This document shows positions 43,099-55,749 of a stretch of 64,000 nt of DNA, in pieces (positions within the stretch are counted from its first letter, which is position 1; each line of letters opens with the position of its first letter). The DNA is taken from assembly GCF_030954495.1 (NCBI RefSeq), contig NZ_JAVHUW010000048.1:1-64000 (forward strand), in the 5' to 3' direction. The DNA is from Candidatus Desulfosporosinus nitrosoreducens (GTDB lineage Bacteria; Bacillota; Desulfitobacteriia; Desulfitobacteriales; Desulfitobacteriaceae). A program made the translations under genes and the position numbers. The notes under the pieces are model-generated. The model made no database searches, had not been told where the DNA came from, and saw only the letters and a program-made list of their open reading frames with translations.

Positions 43099-43202
43099 AA
43101 TGTGCTCCATTAAAGTTGGATGTATTGCATAAGCAGTTTTGAATACTGCAACCTGTTGTAGACTTTTTTAATAGTTATTGACTGCAAATCCGGAAAATAT
43201 TC

Positions 43203-43231
43203 TTGACACAGAATAATAGATTTGGTATACT
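43203..43231 (+). promoter_or_regulatory. Promoter of rpoB-rpoC
   Basis: TTGACA, 17 bases, TATACT, 230 bases before rpoB. The 410-base gap between rplL and rpoB holds a hairpin (43063-43098), this promoter, and a long untranslated leader with no other feature that I recognise. Confidence 0.7.
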
Positions 43232-43461
43232 TTATAAATGTTACTATACATACGATTGGGATTTTTACTTAATCCGTCCATGCTATGGTAATAACTAACA
43301 AGCATTGGATAATAAGGAGATAGTAGTTTGAATTTGTCGCAATGATGCGGAATACCATAGACAGTTTAAGCGAGGTTTTATTAAGAGGCCTTGCTTTTGG
43401 TTGTTTATGTCAATATATTATACCTCAATGAGAGAAAACCGCACTGAGGGGTGAAGCGTTA

Positions 43462-46400
43462 ATGTTCTATCCTGTTAAGGTAGGGATACGAGAGCGCTGG
43501 AGTTATTCCAGAATTCGGGAAGTCCTTGACATGCCAAATCTAATTGAAATTCAGCAGAACTCCTATCGTTGGTTTCTTGATGAGGGACTGCGCGATATGT
43601 TTCGCGATATATCCCCCATTCAAGACTTTACGGGCAATCTCGTTTTGGAATTCATCGACTACAGTTTAGGAGAGGCTAAATACCAAGTAGAGGAGTGTAA
43701 AGAACGCGATGTTACTTTTGCTGCGCCTTTGCGAGTAAAAGTACGCCTCATAAACAAGGAAACCGGAGAAGTTAAGGAACAAGAAGTTTTCATGGGAGAT
43801 TTTCCCTTGATGACGGACAAGGGTACATTTATTATCAATGGAGCTGAGCGCGTTATTGTCAGTCAGCTCGTCCGTTCGCCTGGAGTTTACTATGCGGAAC
43901 AAATCGATCCGAGTGGTAAAAAGCTTTATGGAGCTACGGTGATACCGAACCGCGGAGCGTGGTTGGAATTCGAATCGGATATTAACGACAATATCTTTGT
44001 CAGAGTTGACCGAACACGAAAACTTCCGGGAACGGTTCTCATTCGAGCCTTAGGTTACTCCAGCAATGGTCAGATCTTGGAATTGTTTAAAGACAATGAA
44101 TATATCCGTGCTACCTTAGAGAGAGATAACTCTGAGTCCACGGAAGAGGCTTTAGTCGAAATCTACAAACGCTTAAGGCCGGGAGAACCTCCTACGGTTG
44201 ACAGCGCACGTTCGTTATTAGAAGCTCTCTTCTTTGACGCTAAACGTTACGATCTGGCTAAGGTTGGTCGTTATAAGCTTAACAAGAAGTTGGGTTTGGA
44301 TATTCCGATGGAAGTCCGACACCTGACACGCGGGGATATTGTTGCCAGTATTCAGCGAATGTTGGCCCTTATGGAGGGCGAAGGGCACAAAGATGACATC
44401 GACCATTTAGGAAATCGCCGCCTGCGTTCTGTGGGAGAGTTGCTTCAGAATCAGTTCCGTATCGGTTTATCCCGAATGGAGCGCGTAGTACGTGAGCGGA
44501 TGACAATTCAGGATGTCGAGGTCATTACTCCGCAAGTTTTAATTAATATTCGTCCCGTTGTGGCTGCTATTAAGGAATTCTTTGGCAGCAGCCAACTGTC
44601 GCAGTTTATGGATCAAACCAACCCGCTGGCGGAGCTGACCCATAAGCGGCGTTTAAGCGCCTTGGGTCCAGGTGGTTTGAGCCGTGAGCGGGCAGGTTTT
44701 GAAGTGCGTGACGTACACTATTCCCACTATGGCCGGATGTGTCCCGTAGAGACGCCTGAAGGACCAAACATCGGTTTGATCGGTTCTTTGAGCACCTATG
44801 GCCGAATTAATCCCTATGGGTTTATCGAGGCTCCTTATCGCAAGGTTGATAAGGAACATGGTCGAGTCAGCGATGAGATTCACTATCTCACGGCGGATGA
44901 GGAAGAAAAATATGTTGTGGCACAGGCCAATGCACCCCTTGACGAAAACGGCAAATTTCTTCTGGATAAAATCGATGGGCGCCATGGTCCGGACTTCGTT
45001 CACGTTTCCCCAAATCAAGTGGATTATATGGACGTATCTCCAAAGCAAATGGTCTCGATTGCAACGGCTCTCATTCCGTTTTTAGAGCACGACGATGCCA
45101 ACCGGGCCTTGATGGGTTCGAATATGCAGCGTCAGGCAGTTCCTCTTTTGCGGACAGATTCCCCTTATGTGGGGACGGGAATGGAATACAAGACGGCTAA
45201 GGATTCCGGGGTCTGCGCGATTTCTAAGCAGGCCGGAGTTGTTGAACGGGCCACTGCGGATGATATTGTGGTTCTGCACGGCGATAGCACGACGGAACGC
45301 CACAAGCTTCTGAAATATTCGCGTTCTAACCAAGGAACCTGCATCAACCAGCGTCCTATCGTTAAAAAAGGTGACCGAGTTGAAGCGAGCCAGATTATTG
45401 CCGATGGTCCCTCGACCGATCATGGGGAACTTGCCTTAGGGCGCAATGTTTTGGTGGCCTTTATGACCTGGGAAGGCTACAACTACGAAGACGCCATCTT
45501 GATTAATGAAAAACTTGTCCGGGAAGATTATTATACGTCGATTCATATTGAAGAATATGAATCCGATGCCCGGGATACGAAACTCGGACCGGAAGAAATA
45601 ACCAGAGATATTCCCAACGTTGGGGAGGATGTTCTAAAGGATCTGGACGAACGCGGAATTATCCGCATCGGTGCCGAAGTACGACCTGGGGACATTTTAG
45701 TCGGTAAAGTGACTCCGAAAGGAGAAACAGAACTGACGGCTGAAGAACGTTTGCTGCGAGCGATTTTCGGAGAAAAAGCACGCGAGGTTCGAGATACCTC
45801 CCTGCGGGTTCCGCACGGGGAAGCCGGAAAGATCGTTGATGTGAAAGTCTTTACACGCGAAAATGGGGACGAATTATCTCCGGGTGTTAATCAGCTTGTC
45901 CGTGTGTATATCGCGCAAAAACGTAAAATCTCTGTCGGTGACAAGGTCGCCGGCCGTCATGGAAACAAAGGGGTTATCTCGCGGATTATGCGTCAAGAGG
46001 ATATGCCCTTTATGCCGGACGGTACGCCGATTGAAGTTGTGTTGAACCCGCTGGGCGTTCCTTCCCGGATGAATATTGGTCAGGTACTCGAAACTCACTT
46101 GGGGTGGGCGGCGAAAGCTTTAGGTATCCGCATTGCCACTCCGGTTTTTGACGGCGCTCGGGAAGAGGATATTTTTGAAACTTTAGAGAAGGCCGGACTG
46201 CCCAGAGATGGCAAGACGATCTTGTATGACGGACGCACAGGAGATCCTTTTGACAGTAAGATCACTGTGGGTTATATGTACATGCTGAAGTTGCACCATT
46301 TAGTTGACGATAAAATCCATGCTCGTTCGACGGGTCCTTACTCTCTGGTAACTCAGCAGCCTTTGGGAGGTAAAGCTCAATTCGGAGGCCAGCGCTTTGG

Positions 46401-46830
46401 GGAAATGGAAGTTTGGGCTCTGGAAGCTTACGGAGCATCATATACTCTTCAGGAAATCCTCACCGTTAAATCAGATGATGTTGTCGGGCGTGTAAAAACC
46501 TATGAGGCTATTGTCAAAGGAGAGAATATTCCCGAGCCGGGAATTCCGGAATCCTTTAAGGTATTGATTAAAGAAATGCAGAGCTTAGGCCTTGATGTGC
46601 GCGTGCTCTCCTCGGATGATCAGGAAATTGAGATTCATGATACCGATGAAGATATCGCGGAAACTGCCAAAGAGCTCGGTATTGACCTTCATGAGGAACT
46701 TCCGCCTTCAGGACCTCGCCTCGTTGCCGTGGAAGATGAGGATGAAATCCCAGATGAAGAGGATCCGCTCGATGATTTGAGCGAGGAAGACCTCGAAGAT
46801 GATGATATAGATCTTGGCGATCTCAAATAG
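43462..46830 (+). CDS. rpoB: RNA polymerase subunit beta
   Basis: 1122 residues. The Firmicutes-type start is [46 protein letters not shown]. The rifampicin-binding region ([34 protein letters not shown]) is wild-type. Active-site segments include [15 protein letters not shown] and [12 protein letters not shown]. The C-terminus ends in an acidic tail ([32 protein letters not shown]), as in relatives. It is followed by rpoC 26 bases on. Confidence 0.98.
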   Translation: MFYPVKVGIRERWSYSRIREVLDMPNLIEIQQNSYRWFLDEGLRDMFRDISPIQDFTGNLVLEFIDYSLGEAKYQVEECKERDVTFAAPLRVKVRLINKETGEVKEQEVFMGDFPLMTDKGTFIINGAERVIVSQLVRSPGVYYAEQIDPSGKKLYGATVIPNRGAWLEFESDINDNIFVRVDRTRKLPGTVLIRALGYSSNGQILELFKDNEYIRATLERDNSESTEEALVEIYKRLRPGEPPTVDSARSLLEALFFDAKRYDLAKVGRYKLNKKLGLDIPMEVRHLTRGDIVASIQRMLALMEGEGHKDDIDHLGNRRLRSVGELLQNQFRIGLSRMERVVRERMTIQDVEVITPQVLINIRPVVAAIKEFFGSSQLSQFMDQTNPLAELTHKRRLSALGPGGLSRERAGFEVRDVHYSHYGRMCPVETPEGPNIGLIGSLSTYGRINPYGFIEAPYRKVDKEHGRVSDEIHYLTADEEEKYVVAQANAPLDENGKFLLDKIDGRHGPDFVHVSPNQVDYMDVSPKQMVSIATALIPFLEHDDANRALMGSNMQRQAVPLLRTDSPYVGTGMEYKTAKDSGVCAISKQAGVVERATADDIVVLHGDSTTERHKLLKYSRSNQGTCINQRPIVKKGDRVEASQIIADGPSTDHGELALGRNVLVAFMTWEGYNYEDAILINEKLVREDYYTSIHIEEYESDARDTKLGPEEITRDIPNVGEDVLKDLDERGIIRIGAEVRPGDILVGKVTPKGETELTAEERLLRAIFGEKAREVRDTSLRVPHGEAGKIVDVKVFTRENGDELSPGVNQLVRVYIAQKRKISVGDKVAGRHGNKGVISRIMRQEDMPFMPDGTPIEVVLNPLGVPSRMNIGQVLETHLGWAAKALGIRIATPVFDGAREEDIFETLEKAGLPRDGKTILYDGRTGDPFDSKITVGYMYMLKLHHLVDDKIHARSTGPYSLVTQQPLGGKAQFGGQRFGEMEVWALEAYGASYTLQEILTVKSDDVVGRVKTYEAIVKGENIPEPGIPESFKVLIKEMQSLGLDVRVLSSDDQEIEIHDTDEDIAETAKELGIDLHEELPPSGPRLVAVEDEDEIPDEEDPLDDLSEEDLEDDDIDLGDLK

Positions 46831-46856
46831 TCCCCCGGACGAAAGGAGCGATAAGA

Positions 46857-49800
46857 TTGCTAGACGTCAATAACTTCGACCGTATGCGTATCGGCCTAGC
46901 TTCCCCGGACATGATCCGTGATTGGTCGTTTGGAGAAGTAAAGAAGCCTGAAACCATTAACTATCGGACCTTAAAACCGGAACGGGAAGGTTTGTTTTGC
47001 GAAAAGATTTTTGGCCCGACAAGGGACTGGGAATGCCACTGCGGAAAATATAAACGGGTGCGTTACAAAGGTATTGTTTGTGATCGGTGCGGAGTTGAAG
47101 TAACTCGCTCGAAGGTACGCCGTGAGCGGATGGGGCATATTGTTCTTGCCGCTCCCGTTTCCCATATCTGGTACTTCAAAGGGATACCAAGCCGTATGGG
47201 ACTGCTTTTAGACATGTCCCCCCGCGCTTTGGAAAAGGTGTTGTATTTTGTTTCCTATATTGTGACAGATCCTGGGGATACTTCGCTGATGAAAAAGCAG
47301 CTGTTGACAGAAACGGAGTATCGTGAATATCGCGAGAAGTACGGAGACCGTTTTCACGCAAGCATGGGTGCTGAAGCAGTTAAACTTCTGCTGGCCGAAA
47401 TGGATCTCGATAAACTTAACGACGAACTGCGCGGTGAGCTGAAAGAAGTCTCCGGACAGCGTAAAATCCGGGCCATACGGCGCTTGGAAGTAGTTGAAGC
47501 CTTTAAGTCCTCCGGGAATCGCCCGGAATGGATGATTATGGATGTCGTTCCGGTCATCCCGCCTGAACTGCGCCCCATGGTCCAGTTAGACGGGGGACGG
47601 TTTGCCACCTCCGATTTGAATGATCTTTATCGCCGCGTGATTAACCGCAATAACCGCCTGAAGCGTCTTTTAGACCTAGGCGCGCCCGATATCATTGTCC
47701 GCAATGAAAAACGGATGCTGCAGGAAGCAGTCGATGCGCTGATCGATAACGGCCGCCGTGGACGTCCTGTGACAGGCCCGGGAAACCGTCCCTTAAAATC
47801 TTTAAGTGACATGTTAAAAGGCAAGCAAGGGCGTTTCCGGCAAAACTTACTGGGAAAACGTGTAGACTATTCGGGACGTTCGGTTATTGTGGTTGGACCG
47901 AACCTCAAACTTCATCAGTGTGGGTTGCCGAAAGAAATGGCTTTAGAGCTGTTTAAGCCTTTTGTGATGAAAAAGCTTGTCAATGAAGGGCATGCTCACA
48001 ATATTAAAAGTGCCAAAAGGATGGTTGAGCGGGTTCGTCCCGAAGTTTGGGATGTCCTGGAGGATGTTATCACAGATCACCCGGTTCTCTTGAATCGTGC
48101 TCCAACCCTGCACCGTTTAGGCATTCAGGCCTTTGAACCGATTTTAGTTGAAGGCCGTGCTTTACAGATTCATCCGCTTGTGTGTACAGCTTATAACGCC
48201 GACTTTGACGGGGACCAAATGGCTGTCCACGTTCCTCTGTCGGCAGAAGCCCAGGCAGAAGCCCGCTTGCTTATGCTGGCCTCCCACAATATCCTGAATC
48301 CCAAAGATGGACGACCTGTTCAGACCCCCACGCAAGACATGGTTTTAGGATCTTATTATTTGACCATGGAACGTCCGGGTGCTTTTGGAGAGGGCAAGAT
48401 TTTTAAGGATTTTAATGAAGCAGTTCTTGCCTACGATTCCAAAGAAGTCCATTTGCAAGCCAAGATTAAAGTTCGGCGCGAGGACGGACTTTTAGAGACT
48501 ACCGTTGGGCGTTTGATTTTTAATTCTGTAATTCCCAAAGAAATCGGCTACTTCAATGAAGTTGTCGGCAAAAAGGGCCTGGGGGAAATTGTTGCCAAAA
48601 CCTATCGTTTAGCAGGATATGAAGCCACGGCTTCTCTGCTGGACGGCTTGAAAAGCCAAGGGTTTAAGTTCTCGACGCGGGCAGGGATGACGGTTGGTCT
48701 GACGGACATTACGGTTCCCGAAGCGAAAACTGAAATTCTCTCCAACGCCGACCAGGCTGTTGCTAAAACAGAACAACAATACCGTCGGGGTTTAATTACG
48801 GATGAAGAGCGTTATAATTTAGTTATCGATACTTGGGCAAAAGCGACGAAAACCGTTACAGATGCCTTAATGGACAGCTTGAATCAGTTTAACCCGGTTT
48901 ATATGATGGCAACATCAGGAGCTCGGGGTAACATTCAGCAGCTGCGGCAATTAGCCGGGATGCGGGGACTTATGGCCGATCCTTCGGGACGAACGATTGA
49001 GTTGCCGATTAAGGCTAATTTCCGCGAAGGCCTTACAGTTTTGGAATACTTCATTTCTTCTCACGGTGCCCGGAAAGGTCTCGCCGATACGGCGCTGCGG
49101 ACAGCAGACTCCGGATACTTGACCCGCCGTTTGGTTGATGTTTCTCAGGACGTTATTGTGCGTGAGGAAGACTGCGGAACGGCAACAGGCATTGTGGTGG
49201 AAGACATTAAAGATGGTCCGGAAATCATCGAGTCTCTGGAAGAACGACTGGTAGGCCGTTTCGTGCTGGAAGAGTTATACCATCCTGTGACGGGAAAACT
49301 CCTGGCCAGCCCGGACAGTGAAATGACGGAAGAACAGGCAAAAGAAATTGCCAAAGAGTTTGACTCTGTCGTTATTCGCTCCGTACTTGCCTGCACTTCC
49401 CGCTATGGGGTTTGTAAAAGATGCTATGGCCGAAACTTGGCGACAGGACGTCCGGTAGAAATGGGTGAAGCTGTGGGCATCATCGCAGCCCAGTCTATCG
49501 GTGAGCCGGGAACTCAGCTTACCATGCGGACCTTCCACACCGGAGGTGTGGCGGGGGATGACATTACTCAAGGTCTGCCGCGGGTTGAAGAGCTTTTTGA
49601 AGCCCGTAAGCCGAAAGGGCAAGCGATCATTTCGGAAGTGAAAGGTAAAGTGACTATCAGCGAAGTCAAAGGGCGCCGCGAAGTGGAGATCACCACGGAG
49701 TCCGATGAGCATGTCACCTATACCGTTCCTTACGGCTCCCGCCTCAGCGTAAGAGACGGGCAGTTTGTAGAAGCAGGAGATGAACTGACCGAAGGAAGTA

Positions 49801-50291
49801 TCAATCCTCACGATATGCTCAAGGTTAAAGGTCAGCGTGGGGTCCAGGTTTATTTGGTAGGCGAGGTCCAGCGCGTTTATCGTCTGCAAGGGGTTGACAT
49901 CAACGATAAGCACATTGAGGTCATGGTCCGCCAGATGCTGCGCAAAGTCAAAATTGACGATGCCGGCGACACCAGCCTGCTGCCGGGCGGTCTCATAGAC
50001 ATTTTTGATTTTCAGGATGAGAATGCCAAGGCCATTATCAACGGCGGAGAACCCGCAGTGGCCCATGCCGTACTCCTGGGAATCACTAAAGCATCTTTGG
50101 CAACGGACTCCTTCCTGTCTGCCGCGTCCTTCCAGGAGACGACCCGAGTGCTTACAGAGGCGGCGATCAAAGGGAAAGTCGACCCTCTGCTGGGGCTCAA
50201 AGAAAATGTTATTATCGGGAAGCTAATTCCGGCGGGAACAGGTATGACTCGCTACCGCAATATCAAAACCTTAGAAACAAATCCAGTTTGA
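46857..50291 (+). CDS. rpoC: RNA polymerase subunit beta-prime
   Basis: 1144 residues starting at a TTG (RBS AAAGGAGCG). The N-terminal zinc site is [20 protein letters not shown]; the catalytic Asp loop is [18 protein letters not shown]; the second zinc site ([21 protein letters not shown]) and the bridge/trigger regions ([18 protein letters not shown]) are present. It is followed 24 bases on by rplGB with its own promoter inside the junction. Confidence 0.98.
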   Translation: MLDVNNFDRMRIGLASPDMIRDWSFGEVKKPETINYRTLKPEREGLFCEKIFGPTRDWECHCGKYKRVRYKGIVCDRCGVEVTRSKVRRERMGHIVLAAPVSHIWYFKGIPSRMGLLLDMSPRALEKVLYFVSYIVTDPGDTSLMKKQLLTETEYREYREKYGDRFHASMGAEAVKLLLAEMDLDKLNDELRGELKEVSGQRKIRAIRRLEVVEAFKSSGNRPEWMIMDVVPVIPPELRPMVQLDGGRFATSDLNDLYRRVINRNNRLKRLLDLGAPDIIVRNEKRMLQEAVDALIDNGRRGRPVTGPGNRPLKSLSDMLKGKQGRFRQNLLGKRVDYSGRSVIVVGPNLKLHQCGLPKEMALELFKPFVMKKLVNEGHAHNIKSAKRMVERVRPEVWDVLEDVITDHPVLLNRAPTLHRLGIQAFEPILVEGRALQIHPLVCTAYNADFDGDQMAVHVPLSAEAQAEARLLMLASHNILNPKDGRPVQTPTQDMVLGSYYLTMERPGAFGEGKIFKDFNEAVLAYDSKEVHLQAKIKVRREDGLLETTVGRLIFNSVIPKEIGYFNEVVGKKGLGEIVAKTYRLAGYEATASLLDGLKSQGFKFSTRAGMTVGLTDITVPEAKTEILSNADQAVAKTEQQYRRGLITDEERYNLVIDTWAKATKTVTDALMDSLNQFNPVYMMATSGARGNIQQLRQLAGMRGLMADPSGRTIELPIKANFREGLTVLEYFISSHGARKGLADTALRTADSGYLTRRLVDVSQDVIVREEDCGTATGIVVEDIKDGPEIIESLEERLVGRFVLEELYHPVTGKLLASPDSEMTEEQAKEIAKEFDSVVIRSVLACTSRYGVCKRCYGRNLATGRPVEMGEAVGIIAAQSIGEPGTQLTMRTFHTGGVAGDDITQGLPRVEELFEARKPKGQAIISEVKGKVTISEVKGRREVEITTESDEHVTYTVPYGSRLSVRDGQFVEAGDELTEGSINPHDMLKVKGQRGVQVYLVGEVQRVYRLQGVDINDKHIEVMVRQMLRKVKIDDAGDTSLLPGGLIDIFDFQDENAKAIINGGEPAVAHAVLLGITKASLATDSFLSAASFQETTRVLTEAAIKGKVDPLLGLKENVIIGKLIPAGTGMTRYRNIKTLETNPV

Positions 50292-50296
50292 AATTA

Positions 50297-50325
50297 TTGA
50301 CACCTTTGAACGCAAATGCTAAACT
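50297..50325 (+). promoter_or_regulatory. Promoter of rplGB-rpsL
   Basis: TTGACA, 17 bases, TAAACT, 30 bases before the TTG start at 50355, just after the rpoC stop codon. Confidence 0.55.
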
Positions 50326-50354
50326 ACTATAGTGCGACTAAGGGGGAAAGCATC

Positions 50355-50609
50355 TTGCTGCTTGATGAAACCTTTAAACTTGCTAAAAACAAAACCGTCG
50401 GGTTAAAGCAAACCCAGCGCGCTCTGGAAAAAGGGATTGTGCGGCGCGTATATCTGGCTAACGATGCGGAAGCGCATGTGCTGCGCCCAATTTTGGATTT
50501 GTGCCGGAATCATAATGTTGAACGTATAGAGGTTTCGAGCATGAAGGAACTTGGCAAGGCCTGCGGAATTGAAGTCGGAACAGCCGTGGCGGCTATTTTG
50601 AAAGACTAA
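50355..50609 (+). CDS. rplGB: L7Ae-family K-turn-binding protein (ribosomal protein L7Ae-like)
   Basis: An 84-residue L7Ae/L30e-like protein (MLLDETFKLAKNKTVGLKQTQRALEKGIVRRVYLANDAEAHVLRPILDLCRN) that binds kink-turn RNA; known in Bacillus as YbxF/RplGB at the same place before rpsL. The TTG at 50355 is the best start, with AGGGGGAAAG upstream; in-frame positions from 50316 lack an RBS. Which RNA it contacts is unknown. Confidence 0.85.
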   Translation: MLLDETFKLAKNKTVGLKQTQRALEKGIVRRVYLANDAEAHVLRPILDLCRNHNVERIEVSSMKELGKACGIEVGTAVAAILKD

Positions 50610-50630
50610 TTTTACTGACATGCCGGTTTT

Positions 50631-50665
50631 GGAATTGCTTGCTTGATGCTGAAGCAAGCAATTCC
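50631..50665 (+). terminator. Perfect hairpin between rplGB and rpsL
   Basis: GGAATTGCTTGCTT pairs exactly with AAGCAAGCAATTCC (7-base loop). No T-run follows, so it may be a processing site or a partial terminator rather than a strong stop. Confidence 0.5.
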
Positions 50666-50700
50666 TTGCATATTGATTTGATCAGAAAGGAGGTGGAGAC

Positions 50701-51120
50701 ATGCCGACAATTAACCAACTCATTCGCAAAGGCCGTACCTCAATCGAGAAAAAATCGACAGCTCCAGCGTTACAGTGGGGCTATAACTCTTTAAACCGTA
50801 AACAATTCCCGTCCGGAGGCTCTTCGCAAAAAAGAGGGGTGTGCACGAGGGTTTATACAACAACTCCTAAAAAGCCTAACTCTGCGCTTCGGAAAGTTGC
50901 CCGTGTTCGTTTGACGAATCAGCTGGAAGTTACAGCCTATATACCTGGCATCGGACACAATCTTCAAGAGCACTCCGTGGTTCTTCTCCGTGGAGGTCGT
51001 GTTAAAGATTTACCAGGTGTGCGGTATCACGTGATCCGTGGTGCTCTGGACACTACAGCAGTGCAAAAGCGCGCACAAGGTCGTTCGAAATACGGGGCAA
51101 AACGCCCGAAAAAAGCCTAA
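50701..51120 (+). CDS. rpsL: 30S ribosomal protein S12
   Basis: 139 residues, longer than the 124 of E. coli because of an N-terminal insert ([29 protein letters not shown]) also seen in other Firmicutes. The decoding-centre segments [17 protein letters not shown] and [13 protein letters not shown] are wild-type at the streptomycin-related lysines. RBS GAAAGGAGGTGG is strong. Confidence 0.97.
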   Translation: MPTINQLIRKGRTSIEKKSTAPALQWGYNSLNRKQFPSGGSSQKRGVCTRVYTTTPKKPNSALRKVARVRLTNQLEVTAYIPGIGHNLQEHSVVLLRGGRVKDLPGVRYHVIRGALDTTAVQKRAQGRSKYGAKRPKKA

Positions 51121-51164
51121 AAACTGTTTAGGCCGGATGAGTACGCTATAAAGGAGGGAAACTA

Positions 51165-51635
51165 ATGCCACGTAAGGGATATGTTGCGAAACGCGAGGTT
51201 CTGCCCGATCCGATCTACAAGAATCAAACGGTAACAAAGTTTATCAATCAGATCATGTTGGATGGTAAGAAGGGGACGGCAGAGGCTATTTGCTATAGTG
51301 CCTTTGCAATGATTCAGGAGAAAGTGGGCAAGGATCCACTGGAAGTTTTTAATAACGCCTTGAAAAATGTTATGCCCGTTTTGGAAGTCAAGGCTCGTCG
51401 CGTCGGTGGCGCTAACTATCAAGTTCCTATCGAAGTACGTGCAGAACGTCGTTCGACTCTCGCTCTGCGCTGGCTTGTCACCATGGCGCGCAAGCGCGGT
51501 GAAAAGACCATGCAAGAGAAGATTGCCGGAGAGTTGTTAGACGCTGCTAATAATACAGGCGGTTCTGTCAAAAAGAAGGAAGATATGCATAAAATGGCTG
51601 AGGCAAATAAAGCTTTTGCGCATTACAAATGGTAG
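51165..51635 (+). CDS. rpsG: 30S ribosomal protein S7
   Basis: 156 residues ([42 protein letters not shown]). It nucleates the head of the 30S subunit by binding 16S r[37 protein letters not shown] is standard. It lies 44 bases after rpsL and 39 before fusA. Confidence 0.97.
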   Translation: MPRKGYVAKREVLPDPIYKNQTVTKFINQIMLDGKKGTAEAICYSAFAMIQEKVGKDPLEVFNNALKNVMPVLEVKARRVGGANYQVPIEVRAERRSTLALRWLVTMARKRGEKTMQEKIAGELLDAANNTGGSVKKKEDMHKMAEANKAFAHYKW

Positions 51636-51674
51636 TTTGAGGCACACTGATTTTGACAGAAAGGGGGAATCGCA

Positions 51675-53753
51675 GTGGCAAGAAAAGTTTCACTTGATAA
51701 TACGCGTAACATCGGGATTATGGCGCATATTGACGCCGGAAAGACGACCGTGACGGAACGTATTTTGTTCTACACCGGACGCGTGCATAAAATCGGCGAA
51801 GTACATGATGGTGCGGCGACAATGGACTGGATGGTCCAGGAACAGGAACGCGGCATCACGATCACTTCGGCGGCAACCACCTGCCAGTGGAGAAACAATC
51901 GTATTAACATCATTGACACACCAGGGCACGTGGACTTTACGGTAGAAGTGGAACGCTCTCTACGGGTACTTGATGGTGCCGTAGCAGTGTTCTGTTCGGT
52001 CGGTGGAGTTGAGCCTCAATCTGAAACGGTATGGCGTCAAGCGGATAAATACAAGGTTCCGCGTATTGCATATATTAACAAAATGGACCGGCTGGGAGCC
52101 GATTTCTTCCGTGGTGTTTCTATGATCTCCGAAAGACTCGGCGCTAATCCTGTCCCTATCCAATTGCCTATTGGTGCTGAGGAGAACTTTAAAGGGGTTG
52201 TGGACCTGGTGACGATGTCATCCGTCATTTACACGGATGATCTGGGCACAACGGCAGAGCACAATGCGATCCCTGAAGAGTTGCAGGATCTGGCGAATGA
52301 GTACCGCGAGAAGCTCGTCGAAGCAGTTGCTGAGACGGACGAAGAACTCATGATGAAGTATCTTGAAGGTGAAGAGCTTACGGAAGAGGAAATTCGCGCC
52401 GGAATCAGGAAAGGAGTTGTGGATAACAAGTTCATTCCTGTTTTGTGCGGGTCCGCCTTTAAAAACAAAGGTGTTCAGCCTCTGTTGGATGCCGTTGTGG
52501 ACTATATGCCGTCTCCTTTGGATGTCCCTGCAATTAATGGGGTTAATCCGGATACAGGCGCTGAAGATCACAGGACAGCTTCAGATGAGGAGCCGTTTTC
52601 AGCCTTGGCCTTCAAGATCATGGCTGACCCCTTTGTGGGAAAACTGGCCTTCTTCCGGGTTTATTCCGGAGTTCTGAACGCAGGCTCTTATGTTTTCAAC
52701 TCGACCAAAGGTAAGAAAGAACGGATTGGGCGTATTCTGCAAATGCATGCCAATCACCGGGAAGATATTCCTGAAGTTCGTTCGGGGGATATCGCTGCCG
52801 CAGTTGGTTTGAAAGACACCACAACAGGGGACACTCTTTGTGACGAGAAAACGCCGATTATTCTGGAAAAAATGGTCTTTCCTGAGCCGGTTATCGATGT
52901 GGCTATCGAACCGAAGACAAAAGCCGACCAGGAAAAAATGGGTGGAGCTTTGTCGCGTTTAGCTGAGGAAGATCCGACCTTCAGAATGCGTACGGACATT
53001 GAGACAGGACAAACAATTATTGCCGGAATGGGCGAGCTCCATCTGGAGATTATTGTTGACCGTTTACAACGTGAATTTAAAGTTCAATGTGATGTCGGAC
53101 GCCCACAGGTTGCTTATAAAGAAACCATTCGCAAAACGATTAAAGCTGAAGGTAAATTTGTACGGCAATCCGGTGGCCGTGGACAATACGGACACTGCTG
53201 GATTGAACTTGAACCCATGGAACCGGGATCAGGCTTCCAGTTTGTCAATAAGATCGTCGGCGGGGTTATTCCTCGTGAATATATCAACCCGATTGGCGAT
53301 GGTATTGAAGAAGCCATGCAAAACGGTATCCTCGCAGGCTATCCTGCCATTGATATAAAGGCCACAGTCTATGACGGGTCCTATCATGATGTTGACTCTT
53401 CAGAAATGGCCTTTAAGATTGCTGGTTCTATGGCCTTTAAAGCAGGCGCCGCCAAAGCTGATCCCGTAATTCTGGAACCTGTGATGAAAGTTGAAGTGAC
53501 GGTTCCTGAAGAATATATGGGAGACGTCATTGGCGATGTCAGCTCACGCCGTGGACGCATTGAAGGTATGGAAGCACGAGGCAATTCTCAGGTTGTGCGC
53601 GGTTATGTCCCTCTTTCCGAAATGTTCGGCTATTCGACAGATTTGCGTTCAGCCACACAAGGCCGCGGAGTATACGTGATGCAATTTGACCATTACGAAG
53701 AAGTTCCTAAGACGATCACGGATGGAATTATTGCAAAACGTCAAGGCGCGTAA
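51675..53753 (+). CDS. fusA: Elongation factor G
   Basis: A 692-residue translocation GTPase. The GTP-binding motifs are intact: AHIDAGKTT (P-loop), [11 protein letters not shown] (switch I), DTPGHVDF and NKMDRLGAD. Domain IV and V segments include [18 protein letters not shown] and [19 protein letters not shown]. The start is a GTG with GAAAGGGGG upstream. It lies in the str operon with rpsL, rpsG and tuf. Confidence 0.98.
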   Translation: MARKVSLDNTRNIGIMAHIDAGKTTVTERILFYTGRVHKIGEVHDGAATMDWMVQEQERGITITSAATTCQWRNNRINIIDTPGHVDFTVEVERSLRVLDGAVAVFCSVGGVEPQSETVWRQADKYKVPRIAYINKMDRLGADFFRGVSMISERLGANPVPIQLPIGAEENFKGVVDLVTMSSVIYTDDLGTTAEHNAIPEELQDLANEYREKLVEAVAETDEELMMKYLEGEELTEEEIRAGIRKGVVDNKFIPVLCGSAFKNKGVQPLLDAVVDYMPSPLDVPAINGVNPDTGAEDHRTASDEEPFSALAFKIMADPFVGKLAFFRVYSGVLNAGSYVFNSTKGKKERIGRILQMHANHREDIPEVRSGDIAAAVGLKDTTTGDTLCDEKTPIILEKMVFPEPVIDVAIEPKTKADQEKMGGALSRLAEEDPTFRMRTDIETGQTIIAGMGELHLEIIVDRLQREFKVQCDVGRPQVAYKETIRKTIKAEGKFVRQSGGRGQYGHCWIELEPMEPGSGFQFVNKIVGGVIPREYINPIGDGIEEAMQNGILAGYPAIDIKATVYDGSYHDVDSSEMAFKIAGSMAFKAGAAKADPVILEPVMKVEVTVPEEYMGDVIGDVSSRRGRIEGMEARGNSQVVRGYVPLSEMFGYSTDLRSATQGRGVYVMQFDHYEEVPKTITDGIIAKRQGA

Positions 53754-53755
53754 GC

Positions 53756-53821
53756 GAGGTTGGAAGCCGAGGTTCAAGTTGTAAAAGTTTAAATTTTTAT
53801 GAACCTGAGCCTCGGTACCTC
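53756..53821 (+). terminator. Long imperfect hairpin between fusA and tuf
   Basis: GAGGTTGGAAGCCGAGGTTCA (53756-53776, split here) is largely complementary to 53800-53821 with a 23-base T-rich loop. No T-run follows, so it may attenuate or process rather than end transcription, allowing tuf to be expressed differently from fusA. Confidence 0.5.
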
Positions 53822-53862
53822 ACTGAATCATAGATCATGAATATTTTAAAGGAGTGAAAAAC

Positions 53863-55065
53863 ATGGGAAAAGCGAAATATGAACGTACTAAACCACATGT
53901 TAACGTTGGAACCATCGGACACGTAGACCACGGTAAAACTACCACTACAGCTGCTATCACCGTTGTTCTTTCCAAAGTCGGCGGCGCTGTGGCAACAGCT
54001 TTTGATCAAATCGACAAAGCCCCTGAAGAGCGTGAACGTGGAATCACCATTTCCACCGCTCACGTTGAGTATGAGACGGAAACCCGTCACTATGCTCACG
54101 TTGACTGCCCAGGGCACGCAGACTATGTTAAGAACATGATCACCGGCGCTGCTCAAATGGACGGCGCAATCCTGGTTGTTTCCGCTGCTGATGGCCCTAT
54201 GCCTCAAACTCGTGAACACATCCTCTTGGCCCGTCAAGTTGGTGTGCCCAGTATCGTAGTTTGGCTTAACAAAGCCGACATGGTTGACGACGCAGAACTT
54301 TTAGAGTTGGTTGAAATGGAAATTCGTGAACTTTTAAGTTCCTACGAGTTTGATGGCGACAATATCCCCATCATTCCCGGCTCAGGCCTCAAAGCCCTCC
54401 AATGTGGCTGCGGCAAACGTGACTGCGAGTGGTGCGGTAAGATCTGGAATCTTATGGATGCCGTTGACTCTTACATTCCTACTCCGGAACGTGACACTGA
54501 CAAACCTTTCTTAATGCCTGTTGAGGATGTTTTCACGATCACTGGTCGTGGTACTGTGGCAACCGGCCGTGTTGAGCGGGGACAAGTTAAAGTCGGAGAC
54601 GAAGTTGAAATCGTGGGCTTAAGCACCGCTGCTCGCAAGACCGTCGTAACCGGCGTAGAAATGTTCCGCAAACTGTTAGATCAAGCCCAAGCAGGGGACA
54701 ACATCGGTGCGCTTCTCCGTGGTGTTGAGCGTAAAGATATTGAACGTGGTCAAGTTTTGGCCAAAACCGGATCGATTAAACCTCACACCAAGTTTTCCGG
54801 CGAGGTTTACATCCTGAATAAAGAAGAGGGCGGACGTCACACTCCATTCTTCCACAACTATCGCCCCCAATTTTATTTCCGGACAACAGATGTTACCGGT
54901 GTTATCACTCTTCCTGAAGGGACCGAAATGGTTATGCCTGGCGACCGTGTAACGATTGACGTTGAACTTATTACCCCAATCGCTATGGAAGAAGGACTTC
55001 GCTTTGCTATTCGTGAAGGCGGACGTACCGTTGGTTCAGGAATTGTTGCAAAAATTTATGCTTAA
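53863..55065 (+). CDS. tuf: Elongation factor Tu with a four-cysteine insertion
   Basis: A 400-residue GTPase that brings aminoacyl-tRNA to the ribosome. It has [31 protein letters not shown] and NKADMVDD. It differs from most EF-Tu near residue 185: after GSGLKAL comes [16 protein letters not shown], giving four cysteines where others have a short acidic helix segment. This may bind a metal or simply be lineage-specific. The ATG at 53863 has AAAGGAG 9 bases upstream. Other key residues are normal. Only one tuf is seen in this window. Confidence 0.97.
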   Translation: MGKAKYERTKPHVNVGTIGHVDHGKTTTTAAITVVLSKVGGAVATAFDQIDKAPEERERGITISTAHVEYETETRHYAHVDCPGHADYVKNMITGAAQMDGAILVVSAADGPMPQTREHILLARQVGVPSIVVWLNKADMVDDAELLELVEMEIRELLSSYEFDGDNIPIIPGSGLKALQCGCGKRDCEWCGKIWNLMDAVDSYIPTPERDTDKPFLMPVEDVFTITGRGTVATGRVERGQVKVGDEVEIVGLSTAARKTVVTGVEMFRKLLDQAQAGDNIGALLRGVERKDIERGQVLAKTGSIKPHTKFSGEVYILNKEEGGRHTPFFHNYRPQFYFRTTDVTGVITLPEGTEMVMPGDRVTIDVELITPIAMEEGLRFAIREGGRTVGSGIVAKIYA

Positions 55066-55089
55066 TTGTAATATATAAGCTATGAGTTT

Positions 55090-55122
55090 AATTAGAGAGG
55101 AAGAGATTCTTCCTCTCTAATT
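55090..55122 (+). terminator. Perfect hairpin after tuf
   Basis: A 15-bp stem (55090-55104 with 55108-55122, AATTAGAGAGGAAGA) has a 3-base loop. It is followed by GTGAAG, not a T-run. It separates tuf from rpsJ and may reduce read-through. Confidence 0.6.
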
Positions 55123-55291
55123 GTGAAGTCAGATGGAGAAAGGACGATTTATCAAGCTTGATCGTTTGTTTCCAGCATCTGCTCTCTATATTTTGCTGGC
55201 GTAAAAGGTTGCTGGACAAGTGACTCCGCTTGTCTGGGGAATTTTTGCGCTCGATCCGTTTAACGGAACTATTAAGGAGGTAGAATTAACA

Positions 55292-55597
55292 ATGAGCCAA
55301 AAAATCAGAATCCGCTTAAAGGCATTTGATCACAAAACTCTCGATCAATCCGCGGAACGAATTGTAGAGACAGCTAAAAGAACCGGAGCACAGGTTAGCG
55401 GACCGATTCCTCTCCCAACGGAGAAGAATGTTTATACTATTTTACGCTCGCCGCACGTTAACAAGGATTCCCGCGAACAATTTGAGATGCGCACTCATAA
55501 GCGTTTGATTGATATCCTTGAACCTACTTCAAAAACTGTGGATGCTCTCATGCGATTGGATCTGCCTGCAGGGGTAGATATTGAAATTAAGTTATAA
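55292..55597 (+). CDS. rpsJ: 30S ribosomal protein S10
   Basis: 101 residues ([42 protein letters not shown]), which also acts as NusE in antitermination. The ATG at 55292 has AAGGAGGTAG 9 bases upstream; longer frames from 55220 lack an RBS. It is the first gene of the S10 cluster and is separated from rplC by a 178-base gap. Confidence 0.96.
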   Translation: MSQKIRIRLKAFDHKTLDQSAERIVETAKRTGAQVSGPIPLPTEKNVYTILRSPHVNKDSREQFEMRTHKRLIDILEPTSKTVDALMRLDLPAGVDIEIKL

Positions 55598-55725
55598 ATT
55601 TTCGTTTTTAAGTAGCTTAATTATATGTCTTGTGATATAATATGTTGTACTTGTCGCGAGAAACGCCCGGTAGTGTGTAGGGATTTGGAGTAACGCGGTG
55701 AGATAAATAATAAGGAGACGCTCTC

Positions 55726-55749
55726 GTGCACCAGAGAAATCTGGCGCAC
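55726..55749 (+). promoter_or_regulatory. GAAA-tetraloop hairpin before rplC
   Basis: GTGC-A-CCAGA with GAAA tetraloop and TCTGG-C-GCAC form a compact stem with one A-C mismatch, ending 26 bases before the rplC start. A TATAAT element lies further up (55636-55641), with only a weak -35. The hairpin could be a protein-binding leader for the S10 cluster. Confidence 0.4.

Noticed and set aside
49275..50066. 263-codon frame antisense to rpoC
   Set aside because: It lies entirely within rpoC on the opposite strand, with no RBS; it reflects codon bias of the real gene.
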